This document shows positions 10,501-24,732 of a DNA stretch of 64,000 bases, one piece after another. The translations under genes and the position numbers were made by a program. The notes below the pieces were generated by a model that was not told where the DNA came from, ran no database searches, and worked only from the letters and a program-made list of their open reading frames with translations. Numbering within the stretch: the first letter of the stretch is position 1; each line of letters starts with the position of its first letter. The DNA lies in NCBI GenBank assembly GCA_003864495.1, contig ML133503.1, positions 620,001-684,000 on the forward strand. The letters run 5' to 3'. The stretch is from Nemopilema nomurai. Its lineage: Eukaryota > Cnidaria > Scyphozoa > Rhizostomeae > Rhizostomatidae.

Positions 10501-11165
10501 TCCTTTTCTGTTACTGTTTGGTCTGCTGAATCCAATATTAATTGTTTAAGCTTTATAGGTTTGCCGGCCAGTCAGGCCCCTTTGTCTTAACTGTCAGCCT
10601 AATTAGAAACTTTTTTATGGAGAATACATTGTATACTTTAGTTGATTTTGGATAACTTTTGAAAAGATGCTGGGCATTTGCTGCATAAAATGGAAAAACT
10701 TGAGTTCTTCAATATCATCAGCAATTAAATGGCATCAATCTAATTTCTTTGATAGCGTTAGCAAATGACATTTTCTCCGGAGATGTTTTCATCAATGATA
10801 CTAGCATTTAGCTGCCAAGCCTGAAGATGGCTTGAAAAAGGAAGCATAGAACCCATTTCTTGAAAATGAGCATTTGGTATAAACCGATGAAATTACGTCT
10901 GTTCTGCAATGCTTATTACACGATCTAAAGCAACTAAATTTGCAAGGTGACCGTTTGCCATTTCCTCATCTTCAATAAATAGTATCAGCAAAACATTACA
11001 AAGTTTTGCATGGAAGACGTTTCAAAATATTTTTCTTGTAATTTCGAAAATTGTTCCACTGGTCTTAGCTGATTAAGTGTGCATCAGCATGAAGAATGAG
11101 AGACATACCTGGTCGCCGACTTGGTTGCCACACTGCCCGACTTGGACTGTAATTATTTCCCTCAT
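7586..11165 (-). CDS. Divergent beta-tubulin, six exons
   Basis: GTP-binding microtubule subunit. Exons on the minus strand: 11165-11109, 10089-9981, 9560-9450, 9301-8844, 8492-7998 and 7714-7586. They join in frame to 452 codons plus stop, close to the usual 445. The start [17 protein letters not shown] carries the MREI autoregulatory tetrapeptide. The tubulin GTPase signature is GGGTGSGLG, and the T3-like loop region is [15 protein letters not shown]. The core includes [33 protein letters not shown]-type [14 protein letters not shown], and [19 protein letters not shown]. Several conserved positions differ from canonical beta-tubulin: [11 protein letters not shown] replaces the usual FGQSGAGNNW, and after [12 protein letters not shown] the tail ends DLDSGFEI, acidic but without the poly-Glu EGEFEEE motif. 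It is beta-type rather than gamma, delta or epsilon because of the [16 protein letters not shown] and SEYQQY segments. A tissue-restricted or lineage-specific isotype is likely. Confidence 0.92.
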
Positions 11166-13420
11166 CCTTTGTAGTATATTGATTAGTTCTTTATCATTTT
11201 ACATGGCCTAACATGGTCAGTTAGTTTTTGGAAGATGAAATTTCCAGACTCCTTAACTCACAGTACCCTTGGAATTTTTGCGATTGACATCAACACGCTA
11301 ACTGCGGTGAACTTAGCAATTTCAGACAACAATTGCCTTCGTTCTCTTTGTTGTTCTCTTTGTCTGATGATCAGGGCTTTCTGCTGCTTGAAACTTCCTT
11401 TACATCATAGTCCCTACCGATGTGATGTATTGGCGATTCTTGTTAACAATCCTCTGACTTTTTTAGTTGTTAAGTTAATGCACATGTTTATGTGTACTGG
11501 TAATTTTAGCGATCCTTTATTGCCCGCTTGCCACCTGTCAATATTACAGCCGATCAGAGATCAAGATGCTCGCCCGCAATCGACTTTGAACGCAGCACCT
11601 CTAGGTTTGAGGCCACCGTAGGACAGATGACTCTGTTTACGAAACAGCTAATGGTGGGTTACTTTAAACAAGGCTCACAACTCCCGCTGAAAGACGCATC
11701 CTTCGACTCTATGAATGACTTTGCCAACATCCTCTATTTATCGTGAACTAAACATTGGCCATTAAATATCCCTTGTGAACTCTCTAGAGAAGTTTTTAGC
11801 TGCTTACGATTACTGTATATAACAGCAAGAAGCACATGTGGAATAAACATATATATAATAGAAACTTTTTCTTGGCTGCTGGCGCAAAAGTTGATTGATA
11901 AACATCTACATCCAGATGAAAATAATACAAATTTCAAACAGTCACTGAAATGATTAGAGCCTGTTGGCCTTTAATGATATATGTATTAATTAATCAGTCA
12001 CACTAGTTCTGCTCCATGACAAACTTTTTGACAGCTTTCTTTTTAAAGCTTCTTATTGCACTGTTATGTTAATTTTTTCATAATATCAATGTGGAATCTG
12101 CAAATACAACGTCATGCTACAAAGAGAAATAGAAAAGAAATATTAACTGTCTATTTGTCTATGATACAACACGAAACGCAAAACACTCATAATAAAGAAA
12201 CAGAATACAAGCATGAAGGTAAATCGCCAAAATAATAGTTCGCTTACCGGTTTTCTGATTTACATTCATAATCGATGTAGAGTTTTATTGATTTGATTTG
12301 ATTAGCTTCGTTAGCTCGATCAGCTTAAAATCGGTCGATCGTTTCACTCGATCAGCCAATCAAGAAATCAATACATCCTCTTTTTGATCTACTCGTACAT
12401 TAGTTGCTCTGCATCAGATGATTGTCCAAGGGCTGAGATCCCGTTAATAAACGGGGCGCCAAAACGTTTTCAGAAATTTGTTTTTAGTGTGTATGCGTTA
12501 TATAACATTTTCGGACTTTAACTCCTGATAGAAAGGTCCTCCATTTACGTTCTATGAAAATTATTTCAAATCAATTGCATAATCAAATCAAATCAGTACT
12601 ATGGAGTCTGAGCATAACTTAAGGTATCTGTGTGTCAGAGATGGCACCACGAACTGGAACCCAGGAAGGCTAAAATGAAGCTAAAGTGACGCCATGGTTG
12701 GGTCCGACTGAAAAGGAAATTTTGAAATCGAGCCTTCAAGAGTGGTTTAAGATGCATCTCTTAAATTTAACAAAATTGATACCATACTGCTCAGAATAAA
12801 CAGTTCAATGATTCTAATTGATTATTGATTTTTAGAGAAAATTTGGGAGGGGAGGATTCATGCCAAAACTCTGGAGATAGACGGTGGGGAAAGGAAGAAA
12901 GGGTGACCATTGGTTCAGATTAAACATCTCAATGATGTTGAATTGACTGAGAGAATTCTAATTCCAGAATGCACGTGTCAATCTTCTAGCGATCCTTTCT
13001 GGGGAAGCATTATCGTGCAACAAAGGTTTTAATTGCCGATGGACCGGTGCCTGGAGACTTCTTTTCCCCTCAAAGAAATGTTCAAAACAATTTTTCAAAG
13101 GGGGGGGGGGAGAATTTCATGAAAAGAGATGACAGTCCAGCTTCAACTCCGTGATCTGCCACTGATGCATTAACAGTTTTCACTTAGGCACTTTAAACTA
13201 TTTCAAATTACACAGTATTCTGAAACATTAGTAAAGTTGTGGCTTCATTTGGGGACGTGACGTTAACCGTGGCAAATTGTTTTCTGCTTCATAATAATAA
13301 TAATCATCAACAATTACATCTTTCTCAAAACGAGATTCAAAGAAGATGGTCAGTTCGGATGTCCATGTGAGCTAAGGAGTGTGAAGGGGATCCAGCGAAT
13401 TTGTGCTCAGATTTATGCAA
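11166..13420. other. Divergent intergenic region between tubulin and NOP9
   Basis: About 2.25 kb containing both 5' regions. No exon is recognised; short ORFs at 11235-11746 lack similarity to anything known to me. A possible small inverted-repeat element lies at 12289-12595, and a run of nine or more G is found near 13101. An ATAATAATAATAAT microsatellite is at about 13290-13305. Confidence 0.5.
12289..12595. repeat. Possible MITE with TGATTTGATTTGATTA ends
   Basis: The 16-bp TGATTTGATTTGATTA at 12289-12304 recurs as its reverse complement at 12580-12595. The sequence is simple (ATTTG repeats), so chance pairing is possible. No coding content and no target duplication seen. Confidence 0.35.
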
Positions 13421-16400
13421 ATGGCTGACGAAAAGTCTTCTAAAACGACAAAGTCGAAGAAAGAGGGTAACCTCCAAAGCAATCACAGTAAATCTTTTGT
13501 GAATGAAGAAGATGCGCTTAAAGATGCAAGTCAGGAAAGCAAGAGCGAAGACGATCAACAGCATGCCAAAGGCAGGATTGACGTTCATACCTTGAATTAC
13601 TTTAAGAGAGTTGAAAAACTCCTGGAAGAAGACAGTTTTGAAGATGCGGAAAGTAAAGAGCTTTTTCTCAATAATGTTCTTGACCAAGCAGGTGAAGGGC
13701 CAAGGACTTGCCAACTTGCCAAGCACAGGCTTACTAGCAAAATCTTGGAACTGCTGATCGGGATGTGTAATGCCAGACAGTTTTTGTCACTTTTGAAAAG
13801 CTTGATGACAGATGTAATATTAGTTTCAAGTGATAGGTTTGGTAGTCATGTTGTTGAAAAGGCTATTGGCTTGATACCGTTCCACCTAAATTGCCAGATC
13901 GACGAAGTTACGGTCGAAATAGAAGGATTACTTGTTCAGTTTTTGAAAATCGTCAAGAAAGATCTACCAGAGTTGGTAAGGGACACATATTCAAGCCATA
14001 TTGTAAGTACTTTAATCCAAGTGCTTGGTGGAATATGCGTATCAGATATGGTCTCCAGAAGCAGAAATTCTAGGACAACGCGGGGAAAGTTCTTCAAAGG
14101 AGCAACTCATAAAAAGTTAGGTGAGTGGCAAAACTATTACACGCTTTTTTTTTTATAAGGAACCTAGCTCGGGCCTAGTTCTTTAAATTCCTTATTTTGA
14201 GACCTGTTTTGACCACTTTGTAGTTCTAAAAGTTCCTTAATAGTTCCTTAATTTTAAGTTGGCATTTAGTGGACAATAATTAGTACAGACGCAAGAAAAA
14301 CAATCAAATTCAGCGTTTTGCTATAAACTTAAGAAAAGATAACAAGTTAAAACACAAAGAAGCTTCATATAATATAAAATTAATAATAATAGTCATTAAA
14401 GAAGTTGCATATCCACTCCATTGATGTCGTCTGACACAATGTAGTCTTCAGTACCGTCTTCGAAAAGAACTCTAAACTCTCCCAGCTTGGTGTTGAACCA
14501 CTTCACTTGTCCAGTGTGCCATTTGTCGTAGAATGCGCGTATTTTTTTATTAATCAACTCATGTTCGTAGACACGATCTTTTACATGGTCTACTCTTTCA
14601 TGCTCAAGCTCGTCAGGCTCAAGTTCTTCATCCCCTTCATCTTCTTCATCACTTACATCTTCCTCACAGGCTGCTGAGGCCTCTGGTATTTGTACAGACA
14701 GTGGATTTTCGGGGCCAGTCACAGGCAATGGTGGTGGTATTGAGTACCCAATCAGACCTTCAGGCTGAATTTTCTTGTCCTCCGACCCATCAGCCGTTAT
14801 TAAGCAGCCTGTCTTTTCAAAGCATCTGTACCGTGATGAGGCATAGCTCTCACTGGAAAGCCTATTGTATGCCTCACCAACCCAGTGTGTAATTAGAATT
14901 CTTCGCTTCTTGACATCCAGTTTTTCAACACTGTTCCCAAGCCAAAGATCTATATTTTCGTCACTTTGCAGCCACTCATCTTGGAGGGTTCGAACCAAAG
15001 ACTTCAGCATGTTTCCAAAGCCACAATCTACAGGTTGCCAGATGTCTGTCGCACCGGCCAAACTGAACCAAACAACACCATTTAATTTTCTGACCTCACT
15101 CAGAAACAGATCATTAGTTTGCGCACTTAAGTTGTCGCAGAAAAGAACGAATTCTTCATTTTCACCTGTTTCGGAAGAATTTTGGACAGCTGGTTTCAGA
15201 GTTCTCTTCACCCAGTCGATGCTGAAATTGATGTCTGCCCAGGCGTTTGTCTGCCAGTAAACATCCACGTCTTTGTGGTATGCCTGTATTTCATCCTGGC
15301 TGATTCTTTTCCCTGTTCCACGGAAAATAATTGCAATTTTGACTGGCGGTCCTTCGGCTGCAAAGCAGATTTGTAACGTGCACTGCCGCTTATCAAGTCC
15401 CGGTCCCGGTGTGCTGAAAAAGAATTAAAGATAGCAATTTTAGAAGGAGTGGACAAATGAGCAGCCCCCCAATTTTTATAATATTTCCAAATTAATTTTT
15501 TAAAAGGCCCAGTCTGGAAAGAGTTTAAACAAAAAGCAGAAAGCGGTTTACCTGACCCAGGTTCGATGGTTTCTTTGTTCTCCGCGCGGAAAGTGTTTTT
15601 CGTATGTTGTTTTACAATCGACCGCAAACGGCATAGGAACTTGGTCAACGTTGAAGCGTTTAGATGGTCGGAATCTCCCCCATTTGCTGTCATAGGAAGG
15701 CTTTGCGTTTCCTGTCTTGATCAAGCCTTCGCGCAAAGTTGTGTGCCAACCAATCATGCCTGGCAAGAAGCTCGTTTTCTCAGCCCTTTTCTTACGCTGA
15801 ATTCTCCTCAACTTGATTTTGTACTTCCTGATAAAGTTGAAGACTGCAGATTTCGGGATAGCTTTAATATCTGATTGGGCACTTTGGTCGAATTCGGGGT
15901 TAATCTTCCTAGCATTTGCGTACAGCCATGCAAAAGATATTCGCATCCCCTTTGATCTTGCTTGTAGGAACTTTTCGTGAAGCATCACGAAGACTTGCTT
16001 ATGCCTTGTGCTGGGTCTGATCTTTTTCATCATTTTCCTGTGGCTATCGGCGGCTGCATCAGTAATTTTCTTCTCATTTTTAACCCAGGTCGATACCATC
16101 GATTTAGAGATGTTGTATTTGAATGCAACGTCATTCTTTTGGTTTTTCTTTGCTTCCTCGATAACTTTTAGCTTAAATTCGGTGTCATAAGATAGTCTGT
16201 TCTTCTTCTCTCGATGGTGCTGACTGCTTTCTCCTGCTTCTGACGCTCTAGCACTTTTCTCTATCTCTTGACATTCCTCTACAGTTTCTTCGATGTTCTC
16301 ATCCACATCAATAGCAGTTGGTTCTTTTTGTGGCTCAACAGCCTCGGCGCTACTTTCCAAGATCAATGGAATTTCATCGATTTTTTTAGTTGGTTGTTCT

Positions 16401-18439
16401 TTTTCTCTCTCACTGTCTTTTTTCGAAGTGCACCAAGACACGTGCATCGTAAGGCCAGACTTACTTTTGAAATGCTTGTTGCATGTGTCACAACGATACA
16501 AACTTACATCATCATCCTCAACAAACGAACGACCAGGGACTTCTTGTAACTCATTTCGATGAGGTATCTTCTTAGAAAAACCGAACTTGAACAACGTTGA
16601 CTGCTTTTTCTTATCTCCCATATTGCAACTACTGTAATACTCAGCCACACACACAGAATAAGAATTCTATTTTGTTGTGACTAACCTATTTGACTAAAAC
16701 TAAAACACCTAAAGTGTGAATTCACAACAAAGCACAGCTGCATGTGAGGTGAGTTAAAACGGAAATTTCTCATGTTGATTCTTGGCCCCATGAGCATGGC
16801 CGGTTTTACTGAAAATCAATGGAACCGGCTTCCTAATTGTAAATTGTGCGGAAATATAAATATATTCAAAATTAAAAAGTTCCTTAGGGATTTGGCCTTT
16901 AGTAGTAAAAGTTCCTTAAGTTTTTTGACCTTCTACATGTAGGTTCCTTATAAACGGTTCCTTATAAAAAAAAAAGCGTGTAATGCTCTTAGGAGCAGAG
17001 CCTTGATTGGAATTTTTATGGAAATTCATTTTGGCTTGTTGTTAAAGTTCTTCTTCACAAACGTTTAATATTAATTATGTAAAAAGTATCTATGCTTCAT
17101 GAATGGTCCCACACTCAATGTGATTTAAATTGGCGTGAGTGGTTTAAGGATGAACATTTCATAATTTTAATTACTTGTTGTAGTAATCAAATTTGCTGAT
17201 TTTCATCTATGATTAAAATATGACTGACCTTCCTGCCTTTTTGCGTGTGTGGTACCATGTTATGTAATGGTTGGCTTTAGAATAAAGAGAAATGCTAGCA
17301 GTTTGATATTAAAGTAGTTCAAAAATTTTATCACAAATAATTTTTGTTTGACTTCTAGGTCAGTCCAATTTTGGTAATTTCTTTGAGAGATCTACAAATC
17401 CATCACCAGCAAGTTTTAAGAAGTATCTTCACAAATTAGCAAAAAATATCTGCAATGATGACAATTTTGGTGAACTTCTCTGCCACAAAAGTGGAAGCAC
17501 TGTTATTCAGACTCTTCTTTTGGCTTTGAAAGAGAGAGACCCAAAAATGTGCTCAACTGTATGCAACATGATAGTAGAGAAAAGCAAATTATTGGAGTGG
17601 GGAAGGGCTAACGAAGACAGCACATCTTCAAGGTGTGTTTTAAACATTGTTTACAAGTTTGTAGTGTTAATAATGTGGTTTGTCTTTTGTCCAGTTGGTG
17701 AAAAATTTGTTTTTGAAGCAAGATTATTTTCCTTTTTTAAAGGTAGAAAACACCATCTATAACCAGTCTTGTCATAATTGATCTTAATATCTTGCTCAAT
17801 TGTTAATAGTCTTAATCTATTAAATCTGATATCTATTGAAATAATATCTATTAACATTTTTTCAAGATTCTTTTCATCAATTCACATGTGGAAAGGTCTT
17901 TTATTACCATAAAAATGGATTAATGTTGTGTTTTAGTGTTCCCATATTGTTTGCTGATGAGGTAGGCAGTCATGTTATGGAAAAAATTTTCCATGTTGCC
18001 ACTTTGGACCTCTATGAAGTTGTGTTCTCCAAATGTTTTCAAAAGCATCTCCTTCAGTTTGCATTGCATCCACTTGCAAATTACATTCTACAGCATATGA
18101 TGAACAGTGCACCAACAAAGCAAATGGTGAGGACATTTCTATATCAAACAGTAGTTGTTCAAATGCTTTTCATTTTTGTTTTGTTTTTTTAAATGTTATT
18201 TGTTGAAAAATATTTTGAAAAGATATGAAATTTGTAAAAAGAAACTGACAAAGGTGTATCAGTTTAAGGACCATTTATTTTCATATACAGTGTTTAATCT
18301 GATCATAACCTATTTTTGGAAATCATTAGAGGATTGACATCTGATTCTAGTTTTAGGCAATCATTTGGTCCTGTTAAAAGTTAAGAAAAATTGAACAAGC
18401 TAACTAGTTTAAAATCTTTTGGACCACCCTGTAACTAAA

Positions 18440-18491
<52 letters not shown>

Positions 18492-20932
18492 CATTTGCAA
18501 ATGAAACCTATTAATCTGTCTTTAGCATTAAGGATGCTTATCTTCTCTCTGGAGACATCAATATTGTGAAGACTTTAATTAGCAAACCTTTCTGATTAGG
18601 CCAACGAAGCAATTGAGGAGCTGGTTCCATTCATTGAGGATATTTTAGCTAGTGGAAATATGGGGGTAGTTGTTAGAATGGTGGAGCTCAGTCAAAAATT
18701 CAACTGCCAACAGAAAAAAATTCTCAAAGCATTAATGAAAGCTGTGCACTTACCTAGTGACAAGGAGAAAAAGAAAGTATTTTTGAAGCTTCTACTGACA
18801 TTATCAACTTATGAAATCATGTTTGAAAAGGGTATGGAAGGAGATGCAGATAACATAGGTGGTGAGAGTGGAAAGATGTCTGATAAACAGGTTTGTTGGT
18901 TACAAAAATGCTCTTAACATCTCAATTTCATTTTTGTGCCATTAGATAGAATTTATGGAACTGTGTTGTGTCTGAATGAAGACACAGATCTTGTTTATAC
19001 TTTACCTTATTTACATACACACATGGTCAAAAAGAGGGCTTGCAAAAAGTAATTTGTCATGAACTTAATAGGTTTATTGAAAACTGAGTTGCCTGTTCAA
19101 AACAACAGAGATAGATCAAACCCCTTGTTAGTAACAAAATCATTACTTTTCCACAGCATTCTTAGCCTTACTAGTGTTGTCACTGAGTGTACATAGCCTG
19201 GTGAATAGCAAAGGCAAGTTCCATGCTCAGTTCACAAACCAGTAGCAATAATTCCCGAATACATGTATGCTGTCTAATATATTATTTACTCTTTTGTTAA
19301 ATATATTACTACTTATTTTTTTCACAGGTATCCCATGGCACTCTAACCAAGGAAACAATGAACTATCATGGAGCTTGTCTTGCGAAAACACTTTTTTGCT
19401 TTGAAAATCCAAAAGTTCTCTCAAATGGGCTAATGAAAATGGAAAAGGATTTGTTACTTCTCTTAACGCATGAATATGGAAGCTTTGTCATTGAGCAGTT
19501 TCTGATGAGTGAAACAGTGCAGAAAACATACAAGAAAAAATTTCTGCAAAAGATAAAGGTAGATATTTATGTGCTGGCTTTCCATTTTGAGTTTGAAGCA
19601 TATGAAATGTGCAAGGTTGAAAAGGTTTACCTGAATCTAAGAAAATGACAGAGAATTGATAGCTCTAGTGGTGACCCATTTGCTTTAAACTTAAAATCCA
19701 TGCTTATTTTCAATCAAAAATATTACTGGATTTGTGGCTTGAAATTTCCAGAAACTTACTGCAAATTTTGTTTCAGGAGCTACTGATCACATTAGCAACA
19801 GATAAATTTGGGAGTCATGTTGTAGACAAACTTTGGATTGTTGGAGATGAGGAAGAAAGGAAAATAATAAAAGATGAACTGTTTAGAAGCAGAAGTTGCC
19901 TGAAAGGAAATATGTATGGAAGGATCATACTTAGAAATTGTGGAATAGAATCTACATACTTCCAAACAAAGAACAGCGATAGCAGAGTAGTACAGCCCAT
20001 AGAAGCTAGTGATTATACAAAGAATCAGAAAAAGAGGAAAATGAAGGAGAAGCTAACTGTTGTTTCTCGAAATGACGAAGCAATTGGTGGAGAGAAATCT
20101 AGAAAAATTAACAGTTCTGTTGCTGAGGTGTTTAAAAAGCTTGGTGCTGGGGTGGGAGATGACAGTGGTGATTCAATTGACGAACTGAATTCTAAGGTGA
20201 GAGCATATTATTAGTTGAAAAAGCTTTAAAGTTTATTGTCACCTTGAAAGAAAAAAGGATGCAAAATTATCATTGGTTACTCCACAATTTAGAGCAATAA
20301 ATGTCTAGGTCATAATCATAACCACAAGCATATGATAATAATAGCATAATGAATAACATTTTAATAGAAACTTAAAAGGTGAAGCATAAAATATCTAACA
20401 AAAATGGCTCATACTGGCGATCTGTTGGTGGTGAGTACTGATATGAAAAGTAATGGCAGCCAAAGAAAACTAGGCATCATCTCTCCAAATGTTTAGCATT
20501 AGAGCATGGTTTGAAAAATGGTTAGAATGTTTATTAATTACTGCATGAGAATCCCAATTGACCTGTTTTCTTTGATTACAATCGAAACCCCATTTTGGCT
20601 TGTCAAAAACCTCTCTGCTAGAGGCATTATTTGCATGTGGTCTTCATCATTACCTAAAGTTGCAGACAAATGCTTTGTAAAATTATCCCGAAACATTTTC
20701 TATTGTCACATTTTCTGCTGGTCTTAGTCAAATGGGTAGGTATTAATTTCCATTTAGGTGATGGAACATTTAGCTGCTAATAAAATATAGGTCTTGTATT
20801 TACTAACATATTTTTAATTATATATTCTTTCTGGTTCAATTACAGACAAACAATGAACTAACCAACAGCAATGAAATTGATGACTTGTTTGCAAAAGTAA
20901 AAGTGGGTCAGAAAAGGAAGGCAGAAAAATAA
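13421..20932 (+). CDS. NOP9: Nucleolar protein 9, pumilio-repeat ribosome biogenesis factor
   Basis: RNA-binding protein needed for small-subunit rRNA processing in the nucleolus. Seven exons: 13421-14120, 17359-17632, 17937-18126, 18600-18890, 19328-19558, 19777-20196 and 20846-20932. They sum to 730 codons plus TAA, somewhat longer than the human protein (about 636 aa). The start at 13421 is preferred over 13415 because it has A at -3 and G at +4. A charged, lysine-rich N-terminus is followed by TLNYFKRVEKLLEE. Pumilio-type helical repeats follow, such as SSDRFGSHVVEKAIG, YSSHIVSTLIQVLGG, KSGSTVIQTLLLAL, FADEVGSHVMEKIF, LANYILQHMMNS, HEYGSFVIEQFL and TDKFGSHVVDKLW. The C-terminus is basic (KRKMKEK, GQKRKAEK) and could carry a nuclear or nucleolar signal. 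The first intron is 3.2 kb because a complete pogo-like transposon was inserted just after the splice donor; the coding sequence is undisturbed. Confidence 0.93.
14138..14164. repeat. Left TA target duplication and terminal inverted repeat
   Basis: TA at 14138-14139 is followed by the 25-bp repeat beginning CACGC. The repeat pairs without mismatch with 16956-16980. It begins 19 bases after the first base of the NOP9 intron. Confidence 0.92.
14231..14250 (+). repeat. Subterminal AGTTCCTTA repeats, left end
   Basis: Two adjacent copies, AGTTCCTTAA then TAGTTCCTTA. Matching copies at the right end lie at about 16878-16886 and 16908-16919, and shorter GGTTCCTTAT copies near 16942 and 16956. They are probably transposase binding sites or recent repeat growth. 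Confidence 0.6.
14396..16654 (-). CDS. Pogo-like transposase with zinc finger and C-terminal Tudor-like segment, two exons
   Basis: Exon 1 is 16654-15552 and exon 2 is 15413-14396, separated by a 138-bp GT-AG intron. The splice joins TWV to STPGPGLDKR in frame, giving 706 codons plus stop from the first methionine, or 695 from the likelier start MGDKKKQS at 16621. Domains in order: C2H2-type zinc finger (YRCDTCNKHF...HVSWC, about 50-75); acidic linker; CENP-B/psq-type helix-turn-helix (RLSYDTEFKLKVIEEA... MVSTWVKNEKK); a second DNA-binding helical region; and a DDE_1 catalytic core with D in FNVDQVP, D in LFCDNLSAQTN and D in IWQPVDCG (35 residues between the last two). An acidic hinge follows, and then a C-terminal segment GQVKWFNTKLGEFRVLFEDG that resembles a Tudor/Agenet fold. 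It is the sole gene of the element at 14140-16980. No stop or frameshift is present, so it may be functional. Domain limits and the Tudor-like assignment are by eye. Confidence 0.9.
16956..16982. repeat. Right terminal inverted repeat and TA target duplication
   Basis: Reads GGTTCCTTAT, ten A, GCGTG, then TA. It is the exact reverse complement of the left 25-bp repeat. Confidence 0.92.
18442..18489. repeat. (TA)24 microsatellite in NOP9 intron 3
   Basis: An uninterrupted run of TA dinucleotides between NOP9 exons 3 and 4. Likely length-polymorphic. Confidence 0.95.
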
Positions 20933-21352
20933 GGTTAGTTTTGTATGTTTTGTCATTGCATGAAAATAGAAACAACTTAGGTCTTAACAACATTTATAAA
21001 AATTGTATAATATTGTGTAATAATATATATATTTGGCATAAAAACTATATAACTATTAGTAATAGTGGTACCTTTGACTTTTTGTTAATTCTAATAAATA
21101 AAAAATGCTCAAAATAATCCCTGTAGTGGGGTGTGTGAAAAGAAACTAAAAACATCTCAATGTTTTTTACCATTGAGGTATACATTATTGATAACAACTT
21201 ATTCAAATTGATTGATAAAACTGGATATAAATCATATTCAAATTAAGCATTTACATGTAATAACCTTAATTCTCTATCTAGACATGGATGACAAATGCAC
21301 ATAATGTTAGGAATGATAATTAAATACTGTATATAAAATATACAATAAAGGT
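20933..21352. other. Convergent 3' regions of NOP9 and SLC66A2
   Basis: Very AT-rich. Plus-strand AATAAA hexamers near 21097 and 21343 could serve NOP9. No other gene is visible. Confidence 0.5.

Positions 21353-24732
<3,380 letters not shown>

Larger units (their letters stand above)
14140..16980 (-). mobile_element. Complete pogo-like (Tc1/mariner superfamily) transposon in NOP9 intron 1
   Basis: A 2,841-bp element. Its ends are perfect 25-bp terminal inverted repeats: CACGC, ten T, then ATAAGGAACC at 14140-14164, and the exact reverse complement at 16956-16980. TA dinucleotides flank both ends (14138-14139 and 16981-16982), the target duplication expected for Tc1/mariner/pogo elements. 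Subterminal copies of AGTTCCTTA lie inside both ends. It carries one spliced transposase gene on the minus strand, opposite to NOP9. Identical repeats and an uninterrupted transposase imply recent insertion. Confidence 0.93.
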
